DNA of 64,000 nt from the NCBI RefSeq assembly GCF_018334155.1, contig NZ_JAGXTP010000001.1, positions 186,001 through 250,000 on the forward strand, given 5' to 3'. Under the pieces are notes generated by a model, which did no database searches, was not told the origin of the DNA, and saw only the letters and a list, made by a program, of their open reading frames with translations. Of this stretch, positions 32,410-41,310 are shown piece by piece. A program made the position numbers and the translations under genes. Every line of letters starts with the position of its first letter. Position 1 is the first letter of the stretch. Source of the stretch: Devosia litorisediminis. GTDB taxonomy: Bacteria; Pseudomonadota; Alphaproteobacteria; Rhizobiales; Devosiaceae.

Positions 32410-33417
32410 CTACTGCACAGCGCTGAGCATTTCGTCGATCCAGGCCTTGGAGTCGGCGGCAATCTCGGCGTCCGTCACCGTCAACGTCTTTTCGGGCTGG
32501 GGCAGGGTGGCGTAGGTGGGCTCAAGCTGATCGCCCAGATCGATGACGGGTAGCATCCAGTTGGTGGTTGGGATGATTTTCTGCGCATCGGGCGAAGTCA
32601 GGTAGTCGAGGAACTGGCGGGCCAGTTCCTGCTGCTCGGAGGATTTGAGAATGCCAGCCACTTCGGTCTGGGCCAGGTGGCCTTCGCTGAACAGAGCTGC
32701 ATGCACCGTGTCGTCGCCCTCGGCGATGATGTGATAGGCGGGGGAGGTGGTGTAGCTGAGCGCCATGTCAGCTTCGCCCTGCAGGAACAGGTTGTAGCTC
32801 TCACTCCACTCGCGCGTGACGCTGAGAATGTGGGGCTTCAGGCCTGCCCAGATTTCGGGCGCGCGATCGCCATAAGCCGCGCGGATCCACATGACCAGAC
32901 CCAGGCCTGGCGTGGCGGAGCGGGGGTCCTGCACGGCGATCTTGAAGTCGTCAGGCAGCGCAATCAGTTCTTCGAACGAGGTGGGCGGCGTGGCCACGGT
33001 GTCGGTGTCATAGACAAAGGCAAAGTGCGCATAATCGAAAGGCACGAACTGCGCGTCAGTCCAGGCCTGGGGCAGGTTCAGCCCGCTCATATCGAGCCCG
33101 TGATCGGCAAACAGGCCGGTGTCGCGCGCTTCCCCGGCGATGGCGGTATCGAGGCCCACGATGATATCGGCCTGGGTGGTGTCGCCTTCGAGCTGGACGC
33201 GGCGCAGCGTGCCGATCGAGCTGTCGGCGGCAATCCATTCAACGGTGCAGCCGCCGCAGATGGCTTCAAAGCCTTGCTTGAGCACAGGGCCCGGGCCCCA
33301 GTCGGCGGCGAAGCCGTCATAGGTATAGATATTGAGGGTCGGCGCGTCCTGGGCCGAAACGGGGGCTGCGAACAGTCCGAAAAGGACCGCAGCAACGATG
33401 CAGGTGGATTTGACCAT
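32410..33417 (-). CDS. thiB: Thiamine-binding periplasmic protein ThiB
   Basis: 335-residue solute-binding protein that delivers thiamine or its phosphates to ThiPQ. A signal peptide spans about 1-22 (ending SAQ); the mature N-terminus PTLNIYTYDGFAADWGPGP is characteristic of ThiB/TbpA. The start is preceded by GAAGGGA in the minus direction. First gene of the thiBPQ operon, with a 5' leader of about 160 bases carrying the riboswitch. Confidence 0.93.
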   Translation of the reverse strand: MVKSTCIVAAVLFGLFAAPVSAQDAPTLNIYTYDGFAADWGPGPVLKQGFEAICGGCTVEWIAADSSIGTLRRVQLEGDTTQADIIVGLDTAIAGEARDTGLFADHGLDMSGLNLPQAWTDAQFVPFDYAHFAFVYDTDTVATPPTSFEELIALPDDFKIAVQDPRSATPGLGLVMWIRAAYGDRAPEIWAGLKPHILSVTREWSESYNLFLQGEADMALSYTTSPAYHIIAEGDDTVHAALFSEGHLAQTEVAGILKSSEQQELARQFLDYLTSPDAQKIIPTTNWMLPVIDLGDQLEPTYATLPQPEKTLTVTDAEIAADSKAWIDEMLSAVQ

Positions 33418-33480
33418 GGGTCATCCCTTCGTCGATTGCGGTCATGAAAGAAGGGGATGTATGTCAATGGCGGGACGTCA

Positions 33481-33583
33481 CGAGATGCCCTTGCCATCTC
33501 GAACTTCCTCCGCCAGCATGACCTGGTTCAGGTTCAATGGGTAACTCTCAGCTCCGGAAATTCCGGAACACCCCAGCGAGACG
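33481..33583 (-). promoter_or_regulatory. TPP (THI-box) riboswitch of thiBPQ
   Basis: Read on the minus strand, CTGAGA (complement of 33546-33551) and the THI-box core GAACCTGAACCAGG followed by TCATGCTGGCGGAGGAA (complement of 33505-33535) match the conserved TPP aptamer, with GGGGTG near the 5' end. A downstream hairpin CGAGATG / CATCTCG (33481-33501) follows. It has no T-run, so control may be at translation initiation of thiB. Binding of TPP would reduce thiamine uptake. Confidence 0.9.
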
Positions 33584-33605
33584 CCCCACACTTAATGAGA
33601 GCGTT

Positions 33606-34307
33606 GTGACAGTGCAAGAGACTTCCGTGCATCCCGCGGACGCCCAGATTGTTGGCTTTGATCGCCCGATGGCCATTGTTGGCGGCGGTGCCGTTGATCT
33701 GGTGCTGCTGCGCGAACTGGCGGGGCGAAATGTGGCTCTGGTCGGCGCTGATGGCGGCGGCGATGCCATTGATGCAGCCGGACTGGTGCCCGAACTGATC
33801 GTCGGTGATCTCGATTCCCTGCGTGATCGTGCGGGCTGGGAGCGCCGCACAAAGGTCATCTACATCCCTGAACAGATCACCACCGATTTTCAAAAGGCGC
33901 TCTATTCAACCCAGGCACCGGTGACGCTAGCCTTGGGCATGACCGGCAAACGGCTGGACCATACATTGGCGGCTCTGAGCGCTGTGCTCAAATATGCCCG
34001 GGCACGAAAGATCGTGGTGGTCGACGAGGTCGATGTGGCGCTGGCGGTGGTAGGGCCTGTCGCCTTTGAGGCCGGTGCCAAAGAACGCGTATCGATCCAC
34101 CCCCTGGTTCCGGTCAGCTTCACGCGGTCAACCGGTTTGCTCTATCCGCTCGACGGACTACGTCTTGAACCGGGTGGACTTGGCGGCACGTCCAATGAAG
34201 GTCTGGGCGGGCGGGTCGAGATTGTGCCAGCCGACGATACGCCCTGGCTGCTGATCCTTGGCAAGGAGCGGCTGTGGGATCTGATCAGCGGCCTGCTGGC
34301 ACAGTGA
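33606..34307 (+). CDS. thiN: Thiamine diphosphokinase ThiN
   Basis: 233-residue enzyme that makes thiamine diphosphate from thiamine and ATP. Conserved GDLDSL, TTDFQKAL and RLDHTL motifs are visible. It diverges from thiBPQ, so imported thiamine is converted by its neighbour. GTG 33606 is the best start after GAGAG; the frame extending to 33537 would run into the riboswitch DNA. GTG 33612 is an alternative. Confidence 0.88.
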   Translation: MTVQETSVHPADAQIVGFDRPMAIVGGGAVDLVLLRELAGRNVALVGADGGGDAIDAAGLVPELIVGDLDSLRDRAGWERRTKVIYIPEQITTDFQKALYSTQAPVTLALGMTGKRLDHTLAALSAVLKYARARKIVVVDEVDVALAVVGPVAFEAGAKERVSIHPLVPVSFTRSTGLLYPLDGLRLEPGGLGGTSNEGLGGRVEIVPADDTPWLLILGKERLWDLISGLLAQ

Positions 34308-34321
34308 AGCACCGCGCATAG

Positions 34322-34350
34322 AAAAGGCCCGCGAGATGCGGGCCTTTTAA
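34322..34350. terminator. Bidirectional terminator between thiN and fliJ
   Basis: AAAAGGCCCGC / GCGGGCCTTTT perfect stem with a GAGAT loop. A- and T-runs on both flanks let it act on both convergent genes. Confidence 0.9.
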
Positions 34351-34369
34351 GTCGTTCTGGATACCGGGC

Positions 34370-34783
34370 CTACTGGCCGCGATAGCGCATACGGCCGATC
34401 TCGTCATATTCAGACTGTTCGACCTTGAGCTGTTCAGCGGCTTCGCGCTGATGCTCTCGCTGGTCGAGCAGTTCGACCTTTTTGAGGTCTTCGAGCGCTT
34501 CCGCCAAAGCGTCCTGCGCGGCCTCGAGTTTGCCCCGCATGTCATTGGCCGAGGCGAGCAGATTGTCCCGTCGGGTCAATGCCGCCTTGGCAAAGGTTGA
34601 ATAGGCAAAATGGGCGATGTCCGAGATGCCGGTCTTGGTATGCTCGATCTCGATCTGCTGGTCGAGTTCGGACGCCATGCGTTCGAAATCGTTGACCATC
34701 ATTTCGATCTGCGCAACCTGGCGGCGCTTCTCGTCAACTTGAAATTTTTTGAGCCGGATAAGGCTCTCGCTGCGCGATTTCAA
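34370..34783 (-). CDS. fliJ: Flagellar export chaperone/stator FliJ
   Basis: 137-residue, almost entirely alpha-helical coiled-coil protein with heptad patterns across most of its length, the form of FliJ, which inserts into the FliI ATPase ring. It follows fliI after 52 bases. TTG 34783 is the start, supported by AAGGAG eight bases upstream on the minus strand. FliJ is weakly conserved, so the call depends partly on its position. Confidence 0.88.
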   Translation of the reverse strand: MKSRSESLIRLKKFQVDEKRRQVAQIEMMVNDFERMASELDQQIEIEHTKTGISDIAHFAYSTFAKAALTRRDNLLASANDMRGKLEAAQDALAEALEDLKKVELLDQREHQREAAEQLKVEQSEYDEIGRMRYRGQ

Positions 34784-34835
34784 GACTTGTACTCCTTACA
34801 CACCAAGTCAGTTCCGAGGCCAATACACTGCCCCA

Positions 34836-36164
34836 TCAGTCTGCCGCGCCCGCTTCGGCAATGATCGCTTCGAGCATTTGATAGCCCTGGGCAACCGTTG
34901 TCGTTTCTTCCCGGTCCTGGCTTAGAAAAGCCTCCAGAGCCGGATAGATGGCGATCGCGCGGTCCACTTTCGGATCTGACCCTTTCCGGTAAGCCCCCAG
35001 CCGGATCAGTTCCTCCATGTCGGAATAAATCGACATGAGCTCTCGCGCCTTGGCCAGAACCGGTCGAAAATCGACCGGCACACACCCTGGCATGGTGCGC
35101 GAGATGGACCGGAGCACGTTCACCGCCGGGTATCGTCCCCGTTCGGCAATACCGCGCTCCATCACTATGTGCCCATCGAGAATACCGCGAACGGCGTCGG
35201 CAATAGGCTCATTGTGATCATCACCTTCGACTAAAACGGTAAATAGTCCGGTAACAGAACCGGTTGTTGGTGTGCCAGGGCCGGCCCTTTCCAACAATCG
35301 CGGCAATTCTGTGAACACTGTGGGTGGATAACCCTTTGCCGTGGGTGGCTCGCCAATGGCCAGACCGATTTCGCGCTGGGCCATGGCAAAGCGGGTCAGG
35401 CTGTCCATCATACACAGCACGCGCTTGCCCTGATCGCGGAAATACTCCGAAAGGGTCAGGCTCATATAGGCGGCCTGACGGCGCATGAGTGCGGCCTCGT
35501 CAGAAGTGGCCACCACCACGACGGCGTTGGCCAGCCCCTCTTCACCCAAATATTCCTGAATGAACTCGTGTACCTCGCGGCCGCGTTCGCCAATCAGGCC
35601 GATAACGGCGACGTCGACATTGGTATTGCGCGCCAGCATGGACATCAGCACGGATTTGCCCACGCCAGAACCGGCGAAGATGCCCAGACGCTGCCCCTCA
35701 CACACAGTAGTAAAGGTATTGAGACAGCGCACACCCAGATCAAGCGGGTCACCGACCCGAACACGGTCATGGGCGAGCAGCGGGTTTTGCCGCAATGGAT
35801 AGGCGGTGGCACCTCGTGGCAGCGGGCCTTTGCCATCAATGGGTTCGCCATTGGCGTTGATCACCCGGCCCAGCCAGCCATGGGAGGGAAAGGCGGCGCC
35901 GTCATTACGCTGAAAAATTGCCTTGCAGCCAAGCCGTACGCCAGAGAGCTGGCCGAAGGGCAGGCAAAGGGCATGGCCATCCTTGAAGCCGATGATCTCG
36001 GCGGCCAGGTCATCGCCATCGGTGGTCTCGATCTGGACCCGACCGCCCACGCGCAATTCGCGGACGGGACCAACGATTTCAATGAGCAGGCCCTGCACGG
36101 ATTTGACGCGGCCATACACCTCGATATCGTCAATCGCCTCGATGGCTGAGATCAAAGCTTTCAT
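34836..36164 (-). CDS. fliI: Flagellum-specific ATPase FliI
   Basis: 442-residue F1-beta-like ATPase of the flagellar type III export apparatus. The P-loop [14 protein letters not shown] lies at about 162-175; [13 protein letters not shown] and [20 protein letters not shown] are typical of FliI/YscN. ATG 36164 has no obvious Shine-Dalgarno sequence. It starts at one end of the 421-base regulatory gap shared with ctrA. Confidence 0.96.
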   Translation of the reverse strand: MKALISAIEAIDDIEVYGRVKSVQGLLIEIVGPVRELRVGGRVQIETTDGDDLAAEIIGFKDGHALCLPFGQLSGVRLGCKAIFQRNDGAAFPSHGWLGRVINANGEPIDGKGPLPRGATAYPLRQNPLLAHDRVRVGDPLDLGVRCLNTFTTVCEGQRLGIFAGSGVGKSVLMSMLARNTNVDVAVIGLIGERGREVHEFIQEYLGEEGLANAVVVVATSDEAALMRRQAAYMSLTLSEYFRDQGKRVLCMMDSLTRFAMAQREIGLAIGEPPTAKGYPPTVFTELPRLLERAGPGTPTTGSVTGLFTVLVEGDDHNEPIADAVRGILDGHIVMERGIAERGRYPAVNVLRSISRTMPGCVPVDFRPVLAKARELMSIYSDMEELIRLGAYRKGSDPKVDRAIAIYPALEAFLSQDREETTTVAQGYQMLEAIIAEAGAAD

Positions 36165-36585
36165 CGTTGGATCAATTTGTCCGGCGTGTTGAAGGCATTA
36201 AGGTTTCCAGCCGTCTCGAATCGACAGCATTTACGAATCACAGAGTAACCCATCGTTAAGCAAAAGGCGCTATCACAGGGGTTGGACCGGTCCGTCCGCT
36301 GCTTGACGTGTGACCCCGTCCAAACCCCCATACAGCCGCAATTGCGTGAGTCTAAAGAGTCGGTTGCGACGGCTACTTAAACCATTTTCTTAAGAAAAAT
36401 TGATAAGATTAACCCTTAAATTTCAATAACTTAGACTTAATTGAGAGTAACGGCATTTGCGTATTGCGGAACCGAATTAAACTTTGTTAACTATTTGGAC
36501 TTAGGGTTCAGTCATATCCAGTAGGGTTGGCGTGGGCAGGCCAGGTCCCACGGTTCCAGCAGGAACGAATGACAAGGGGAATATA
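36165..36585. promoter_or_regulatory. Shared fliI/ctrA regulatory region with GANTC and TTAA clusters
   Basis: This 421-base gap holds no gene. It has four GANTC sites (36218-36222, 36235-36239, 36348-36352, 36357-36361), the CcrM methylation target, and nine TTAA tetramers, seven of them within 36377-36490. Near-CtrA arrangements include TTAA-N6-TTAA at 36477-36490 and TTAA-N9-TTAA at 36377-36393. Exact TTAA-N7-TTAA is not present. This suggests methylation-timed and autoregulated ctrA transcription, as known in Caulobacter. Confidence 0.55.
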
Positions 36586-37293
36586 ATGCGGGTACTCCTC
36601 ATAGAGGACGACAGCGCTACAGCGCAGAGCATCGAATTGATGCTCAAGTCGGAGAGCTTCAACGTCTACACCACCGACCTCGGTGAAGAAGGCGTCGATC
36701 TCGGCAAACTATATGATTATGACATCATCCTTCTCGATCTGAATCTGCCTGACATGAGCGGCTATGAGGTGCTTCGCACCCTGCGCGTCGCCAAGGTGCA
36801 GACGCCGATCCTCATCCTTTCCGGTCTTGCCGGTATTGAGGACAAGGTGCGTGGTCTCGGTTTCGGTGCCGATGACTACATGACCAAGCCCTTCCACAAG
36901 GACGAGCTCGTGGCCCGCATCCACGCCATCGTTCGGCGTTCCAAGGGTCATGCCCAGTCGGTCATCACGACCGGCGAACTCACGGTCAATCTTGATACCA
37001 AGACCGTTGAAGTCCAGACCCAGCGTGTTCACCTGACTGGCAAAGAATACCAGATGCTTGAGCTGCTTTCCCTCCGCAAGGGCACCACGCTCACCAAGGA
37101 AATGTTCCTCAACCACCTCTACGGTGGCATGGACGAACCCGAGCTCAAGATTATCGACGTGTTCATCTGCAAGCTGCGCAAGAAGCTCAGCGTGGCCACC
37201 GGTGGCAAAAATTACATCGAGACCGTCTGGGGTCGTGGCTATGTGCTGCGCGAGCCAGATGATGCCGAAAACTATTCGGAAAACGTCGCCTAA
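36586..37293 (+). CDS. ctrA: Cell-cycle master response regulator CtrA
   Basis: 235-residue OmpR-type regulator. The receiver has the acidic pair E7-D8-D9, phospho-acceptor Asp51 and Lys101; the winged-helix DNA-binding domain covers about 125-225 with [15 protein letters not shown] at its end. Sequence is near-identical in style to alphaproteobacterial CtrA. It controls division, flagellar and envelope genes. The C-terminus ends NVA, similar to the short hydrophobic tails that serve as ClpXP degrons. ATG 36586 follows AAGGGG. SciP and ChpT, its usual regulators, are encoded in the same window. Confidence 0.96.
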   Translation: MRVLLIEDDSATAQSIELMLKSESFNVYTTDLGEEGVDLGKLYDYDIILLDLNLPDMSGYEVLRTLRVAKVQTPILILSGLAGIEDKVRGLGFGADDYMTKPFHKDELVARIHAIVRRSKGHAQSVITTGELTVNLDTKTVEVQTQRVHLTGKEYQMLELLSLRKGTTLTKEMFLNHLYGGMDEPELKIIDVFICKLRKKLSVATGGKNYIETVWGRGYVLREPDDAENYSENVA

Positions 37294-37319
37294 CGTCTCC
37301 AGGCGCACTGCAAATCTGG

Positions 37320-37361
37320 TGAACCCCGTTCGGCATCGTCGAGCGGGGTTCATTGTTTTTT
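37320..37361 (+). terminator. Rho-independent terminator after ctrA
   Basis: TGAACCCCG / CGGGGTTCA perfect 9-bp stem with a 15-base loop followed by TTGTTTTTT. It separates ctrA from the ECF42-like gene that follows. Confidence 0.8.
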
Positions 37362-37414
37362 CACTGGTGAGAACGGCTTGCGGTGGCCGTGACTTGCTGG
37401 TTTCATCACCAATC

Positions 37415-38683
37415 ATGAACACCGAGAGCGATACCCATCGCGCCATCAACACTGTCTGGAAAATCGAGCGCCCGCGCCTGATTGCAGGGCTCACGCGCGT
37501 GGTGCGCGATATTTCGATGGCCGAAGAACTGGCGCAGGATGCGCTGGTGGCCGCGCTGGGGGCATGGCCCGAGACGGGGGTGCCTGACAATCCCGGTGCC
37601 TGGCTGATGCAGACGGCGAAACGCCGGGCCATTGACCAGTTCCGCCACCGGGCAATGGCGGCCAACAAATTGGCGGAAGTGGCGCATGGGATCGCGGTGG
37701 ATTCACCTGACGCGGTTTCGGTCCTGCACGAAGCGCTGGATGACGATGTCGGCGATGATCTGCTGCGGCTGATGTTCACCGCCTGTCACCCGATCCTGTC
37801 GGCTCCGGCGCGGGTTGCGTTGACGCTGCGGCTATTGGGCGGGCTGACTACCCAGGAGATTGCGCGGGCCTTTCTGGTGGCCGAAACCACGATCGGGCAG
37901 CGCATTGTGCGCGCCAAGAAGGCGATCGCTGACGCCAATATTGCCTATGAAGTGCCCAGGGGAGCGGCGCGGGAAGCGCGGCTGGGATCGGTGCTGGGCG
38001 TGATCTATCTGATCTTCAATGAAGGGTACTCGGCAACGGCGGGGGCGGACTGGATGCGTCCGCAATTGTGCGAAGAGGCGATGCGGCTGGGGCGGGTTCT
38101 GGCAAGGCTGATGCCTGAGGAATCCGAGGTGCATGCGCTGGTGGCGCTTATGGAAATCCAGGCATCGCGGCTTGGGGCGCGGACCGATGCGGCGGGGGAG
38201 CCGATCCTGCTGCTGGATCAGGATCGTTCGCGCTGGGACTGGTTACTGATCGGGCGTGGGCTTGCGGCGCTTGATCGGGCAGGGGCGCTGGGTGGGGGTG
38301 AGCAGCCCTATGCCTTGCAGGCGGCAATAGCGGCCTGTCATGCCAGTGCCCGCAAGGCCGGGGACACGGATTGGTCAAGGATTGCAGCGCTTTACGGCGT
38401 GCTGGTGACGATAACGCCATCGGCTGTGATCGAGCTGAACCGGGCTGTGGCGGTGTCGATGGCAGAAGGACCTGCGGCAGGGCTGGCGCTGATCGCGGCA
38501 ATTGCGGACGATCCCGTGCTCAAGGACTACCACTTATTGTTCAGTGTGCGCGGGGATTTGCTCAGCCGATTGGGGCAGGGGGCGGCGGCGGCCGGGGCGT
38601 TTCGGCGGGCGGCCGAGCTGACCCGCAACGGGCGGGAGCGGGCGTATCTGCTGGGTCGGGCCGCGACTGAAGAGGGCCGCTAG
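37415..38683 (+). CDS. ECF42-like RNA polymerase sigma factor with C-terminal TPR-like domain
   Basis: 422-residue protein. Sigma region 2 lies at about 10-80 (MAEELAQDALVAAL, then GAWLMQTAKRRAIDQFRHR) and region 4 at about 115-170. The long C-terminal half (about 185-422) is the helical TPR-like extension of the ECF42 group. ECF42 genes are usually adjacent to a DGPF/YCII-domain gene, which is absent here. No strong ribosome binding site precedes ATG 37415. The codon usage looks even more GC-rich than in ctrA. It lies between ctrA and the response regulator/chpT pair, possibly as a later insertion. Confidence 0.82.
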   Translation: MNTESDTHRAINTVWKIERPRLIAGLTRVVRDISMAEELAQDALVAALGAWPETGVPDNPGAWLMQTAKRRAIDQFRHRAMAANKLAEVAHGIAVDSPDAVSVLHEALDDDVGDDLLRLMFTACHPILSAPARVALTLRLLGGLTTQEIARAFLVAETTIGQRIVRAKKAIADANIAYEVPRGAAREARLGSVLGVIYLIFNEGYSATAGADWMRPQLCEEAMRLGRVLARLMPEESEVHALVALMEIQASRLGARTDAAGEPILLLDQDRSRWDWLLIGRGLAALDRAGALGGGEQPYALQAAIAACHASARKAGDTDWSRIAALYGVLVTITPSAVIELNRAVAVSMAEGPAAGLALIAAIADDPVLKDYHLLFSVRGDLLSRLGQGAAAAGAFRRAAELTRNGRERAYLLGRAATEEGR

Positions 38684-39045
38684 GCGGCCTGATCGAGATC
38701 GAACTTGGCTTCGAGGATGGCGCGGTTGAACGGCTTCATCATGTAATCGCTGGCGCCGGCCTTAAGAGCCAGGGCGATGGCGCCGATGTCGTTTTCGATG
38801 GTGCAATAGACTACGTGGGGCTTCTCGCCACCCTCGTAACCCCTGAGAAGCTTGAGGAATTCGAGCCCGGAGAGGATGGGCATGTTCCAGTCGAGCAGGA
38901 TGGCGTCGGGCATTTCAGCGCGACATTTATCGAAGGCTTCCTGCCCGTCTTCGGCTTCGTCGACGATGTAGTCCATGTCCTCGAGGATGCGCCGTGCGAC
39001 TTTACGCACGACGGTCGAGTCATCGACAATCAGGCAGGACTTCAT
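38680..39045 (-). CDS. Receiver-only response regulator (CheY-like) next to chpT
   Basis: 121 residues forming one receiver domain: acidic pair D8-D9, phospho-acceptor Asp52 in LLDWNMP and Lys104 in MMKPF. No output domain. Its stop overlaps the end of the convergent sigma gene by 4 bases. A similar single-domain regulator is found next to chpT in several Hyphomicrobiales, so a role as phosphate partner or sink in the CtrA relay is plausible; a chemotaxis role is the alternative, but no che gene is near. Confidence 0.8.
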   Translation of the reverse strand: MKSCLIVDDSTVVRKVARRILEDMDYIVDEAEDGQEAFDKCRAEMPDAILLDWNMPILSGLEFLKLLRGYEGGEKPHVVYCTIENDIGAIALALKAGASDYMMKPFNRAILEAKFDLDQAA

Positions 39046-39127
39046 TTCAACATGGCTCCAGAGCGACTAACGCCACCCCCATTGTGGCGCAGCACTTCCT
39101 AGGAATTAGTTAGCAGACTGCTGACGT

Positions 39128-39826
39128 TCAGACGCTCTGAACAGGTTCTTCAGTGACTTCTGCTGCAGCCTGGGGGGTGGCGGTGAAGTAGAACACGTCG
39201 TTTTCGATGCCGATGGCAATATCCATGTCGGTCATGCGAGCGAGCAGGCCGGTATAGAATGGCTGAATGCCGCGCGCATCGACGAAGCCCTCATCGGGTG
39301 TGCCGGCGAGCAGGCCAGCAGCGCCGGATGGGATCAGGGTCTTCTGACGCTTCTCTGGATCGCTCTTGGAATGGAATTCAAACTTCTCATGACCGGCATC
39401 GCCGGAGATGGCGGCGGTGACCTGACCACCACGGGGAACCGACATGGCCGCAATGAGCAGCATGTTCATGAACAGCTTGGCCTTGTGCTTGGGCAGCAGG
39501 ATCAGCGGCACGCTCCACTCAAGATCAGCCTTTTCGATCTCGAACAGGATGCGGGCGACGCGTTCGCATTCGCGGGTGTCGATATCGGTGCCCGAGGTCG
39601 AGGAGGCGCCATAGGCAAGACGGGCGAATTCGAGCTTGGCGCGGCTCTGGCGCGCGGCGCTGGCGATCAGATCGCGCGCGCCATCGGCCATTTCTGTCTG
39701 GGCCGGGTCGCCAAGCACTTCAAGGCCATTACCGATTGCGCCAATGGGGTTGATCAGGTCGTGGCAGACGCGGCTGCAGAGCATCGCCGCGAGGTCGGTT
39801 GCCTTAAGGTCGATGATGTCAGCCAT
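39128..39826 (-). CDS. chpT: Histidine phosphotransferase ChpT
   Basis: 232-residue protein with a DHp-like helical hairpin and a degenerate ATPase-like domain. His22 in CSRVCHDLINPIGAI is the predicted phospho-accepting residue. ChpT carries phosphate from CckA to CtrA and CpdR. The start is ATG 39826 with GGAGA at ideal spacing. It is followed after 82 bases by the receiver-only regulator; ctrA is 2 kb away. cckA is not in the window. Confidence 0.93.
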   Translation of the reverse strand: MADIIDLKATDLAAMLCSRVCHDLINPIGAIGNGLEVLGDPAQTEMADGARDLIASAARQSRAKLEFARLAYGASSTSGTDIDTRECERVARILFEIEKADLEWSVPLILLPKHKAKLFMNMLLIAAMSVPRGGQVTAAISGDAGHEKFEFHSKSDPEKRQKTLIPSGAAGLLAGTPDEGFVDARGIQPFYTGLLARMTDMDIAIGIENDVFYFTATPQAAAEVTEEPVQSV

Positions 39827-39943
39827 TTTGCTGTCTCCGTAGCGCCAGATATGTCGGCAAGAATCACTTTTTCAGACATTAGAGGGTGGCGGGCAAAAGT
39901 GGACCCCAAATTGTTTCCACTGCGGCCCGGTCCACCGCGAAGT

Positions 39944-40441
39944 TCAGCGGATCGACAGGTTCTTGGCCAGATCGGGCCATTTTTCCTCGGCGGTGCGGGC
40001 CGCCGCGTCGGGCGATAGCAGGAATGCCTCGCGATTGGCCGCTGAATAGAACAGATAGAGCCGCTGTTTGAACACGGTGAAGATGGATGCGTCACTATCG
40101 GAAATGAAACCGCGCGAGACGCCGGTGACGTCATGGCCGCCAAACTGCGGGGCGTAAACATCGGGCGCCGTCGCGAAAATATCGCGATTGGCGGCGGTGG
40201 CGAAATACCAGGGCACATTCTGCCAGGTGTACTCATAATCGGAGCGCCCCCTCAGCGGCTCCGGCTCGGTAAAATAGCTCACCGGATCCATGCCGCCCAT
40301 GGCGATGCCGGTCAGCGGATCGGTGACGATCAGGGTGACCACAGACTGTGCCTGAGCCGGTTGCAACGTGAGCGGAACCATGCCGAAAAGCGGCAAAACA
40401 AAGGCAAGAATGGTTAAGATTTGTTTACAGGTTTGCGTCAT
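39944..40441 (-). CDS. Secreted YHS-domain protein
   Basis: 165-residue protein with a signal peptide (about 1-32, ending AQAQ) and a YHS-like domain (about 45-130; GMDPVSYFTEP and YEYTWQNVPWYFATAANRDIF). YHS domains are small metal-binding or metal-sensing modules, but the family role is not settled. ATG 40441 gives a normal signal peptide; starts further upstream do not. It diverges from the EipA gene over a 114-base gap. Confidence 0.75.
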   Translation of the reverse strand: MTQTCKQILTILAFVLPLFGMVPLTLQPAQAQSVVTLIVTDPLTGIAMGGMDPVSYFTEPEPLRGRSDYEYTWQNVPWYFATAANRDIFATAPDVYAPQFGGHDVTGVSRGFISDSDASIFTVFKQRLYLFYSAANREAFLLSPDAAARTAEEKWPDLAKNLSIR

Positions 40442-40555
40442 CTTCAAACCAAGGATCGGCATGCGGATATTTTCGAGGTTGCCCGACAAAAGTTAAGGTC
40501 CAAGCCCTAACAAGCTTGTAATTGCCAATTTCGCCGTTCGCCTTGGGAGTTTCCG

Positions 40556-41125
40556 ATGTTCAAGCGCCTCGCCATCCTGATTGCTGTCCTGTTTGCGGTC
40601 AGTGCACCGGTTCCTGTGGCCTTCGCACAGGGTTCGCTCAGCGACACCTATTCGGGTGATGATCTGGTCAATAGCGGCAAGCAGTTCTTCGGCTCTGCAT
40701 CGCAGGGACTGGCCTCCGTGGTCGAGCGGGCGGTCAGCCAGTTCGGCCTGCCCAATGGCTATATTCTGGGTGAAGACGCTGGTGGGGCGCTGTTTGCCGG
40801 TGCTCGCTATGGCGAGGGTGTTCTGCATACCCGCAATGTGGGCGAGTACAATATCTACTGGCAGGGTCCATCGATCGGCTTTGACGTTGGTGGCGATGGC
40901 TCCAAGGTCATGATGCTGGTGTATAATCTGAGCCAGGTGCCCGATGCGCTGGGACGCTATGCCGGCGTTGACGGTTCGGCCTATGTGCTGGGCGGCTTTG
41001 GCATGACGGTGCTCAAGCGCGGCAATGTGGTGATGGTGCCGATCCGTTCGGGCGTCGGCGCTCGGCTGGGGATCAATGTGGGCTATCTCAAGTTCACCAA
41101 TGAGCCGACCTGGAACCCCTTCTGA
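40556..41125 (+). CDS. eipA: DUF1134 envelope integrity protein EipA
   Basis: 189-residue secreted protein with a signal peptide (about 1-25, ending AFAQ) followed by the DUF1134 domain, a small beta-barrel-like fold. The Brucella homologue EipA is a periplasmic protein required for cell-envelope integrity, and its gene is a reported CtrA target. ATG 40556 follows GGGAG. No exact CtrA box is visible in the short upstream gap; only a TTAAGG half-site near 40492-40497. Confidence 0.85.
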   Translation: MFKRLAILIAVLFAVSAPVPVAFAQGSLSDTYSGDDLVNSGKQFFGSASQGLASVVERAVSQFGLPNGYILGEDAGGALFAGARYGEGVLHTRNVGEYNIYWQGPSIGFDVGGDGSKVMMLVYNLSQVPDALGRYAGVDGSAYVLGGFGMTVLKRGNVVMVPIRSGVGARLGINVGYLKFTNEPTWNPF

Positions 41126-41310
41126 TCGCGCTTCTAACCTATTGAGCGATCAAATCTTTGATGCCGGGGCCGAAAACCCCGGCATTGTCGTGACTGGGGA
41201 TCGCGGCCGCGTTAGGGTTAACAAGTCGCCAAGATAGCGATCTGGTCGCATAGATGCCAGAACAGGGCAGTCCATGCGGATCTGGGTCGCGTGGTTTCGG
41301 AGTTCGGCCG

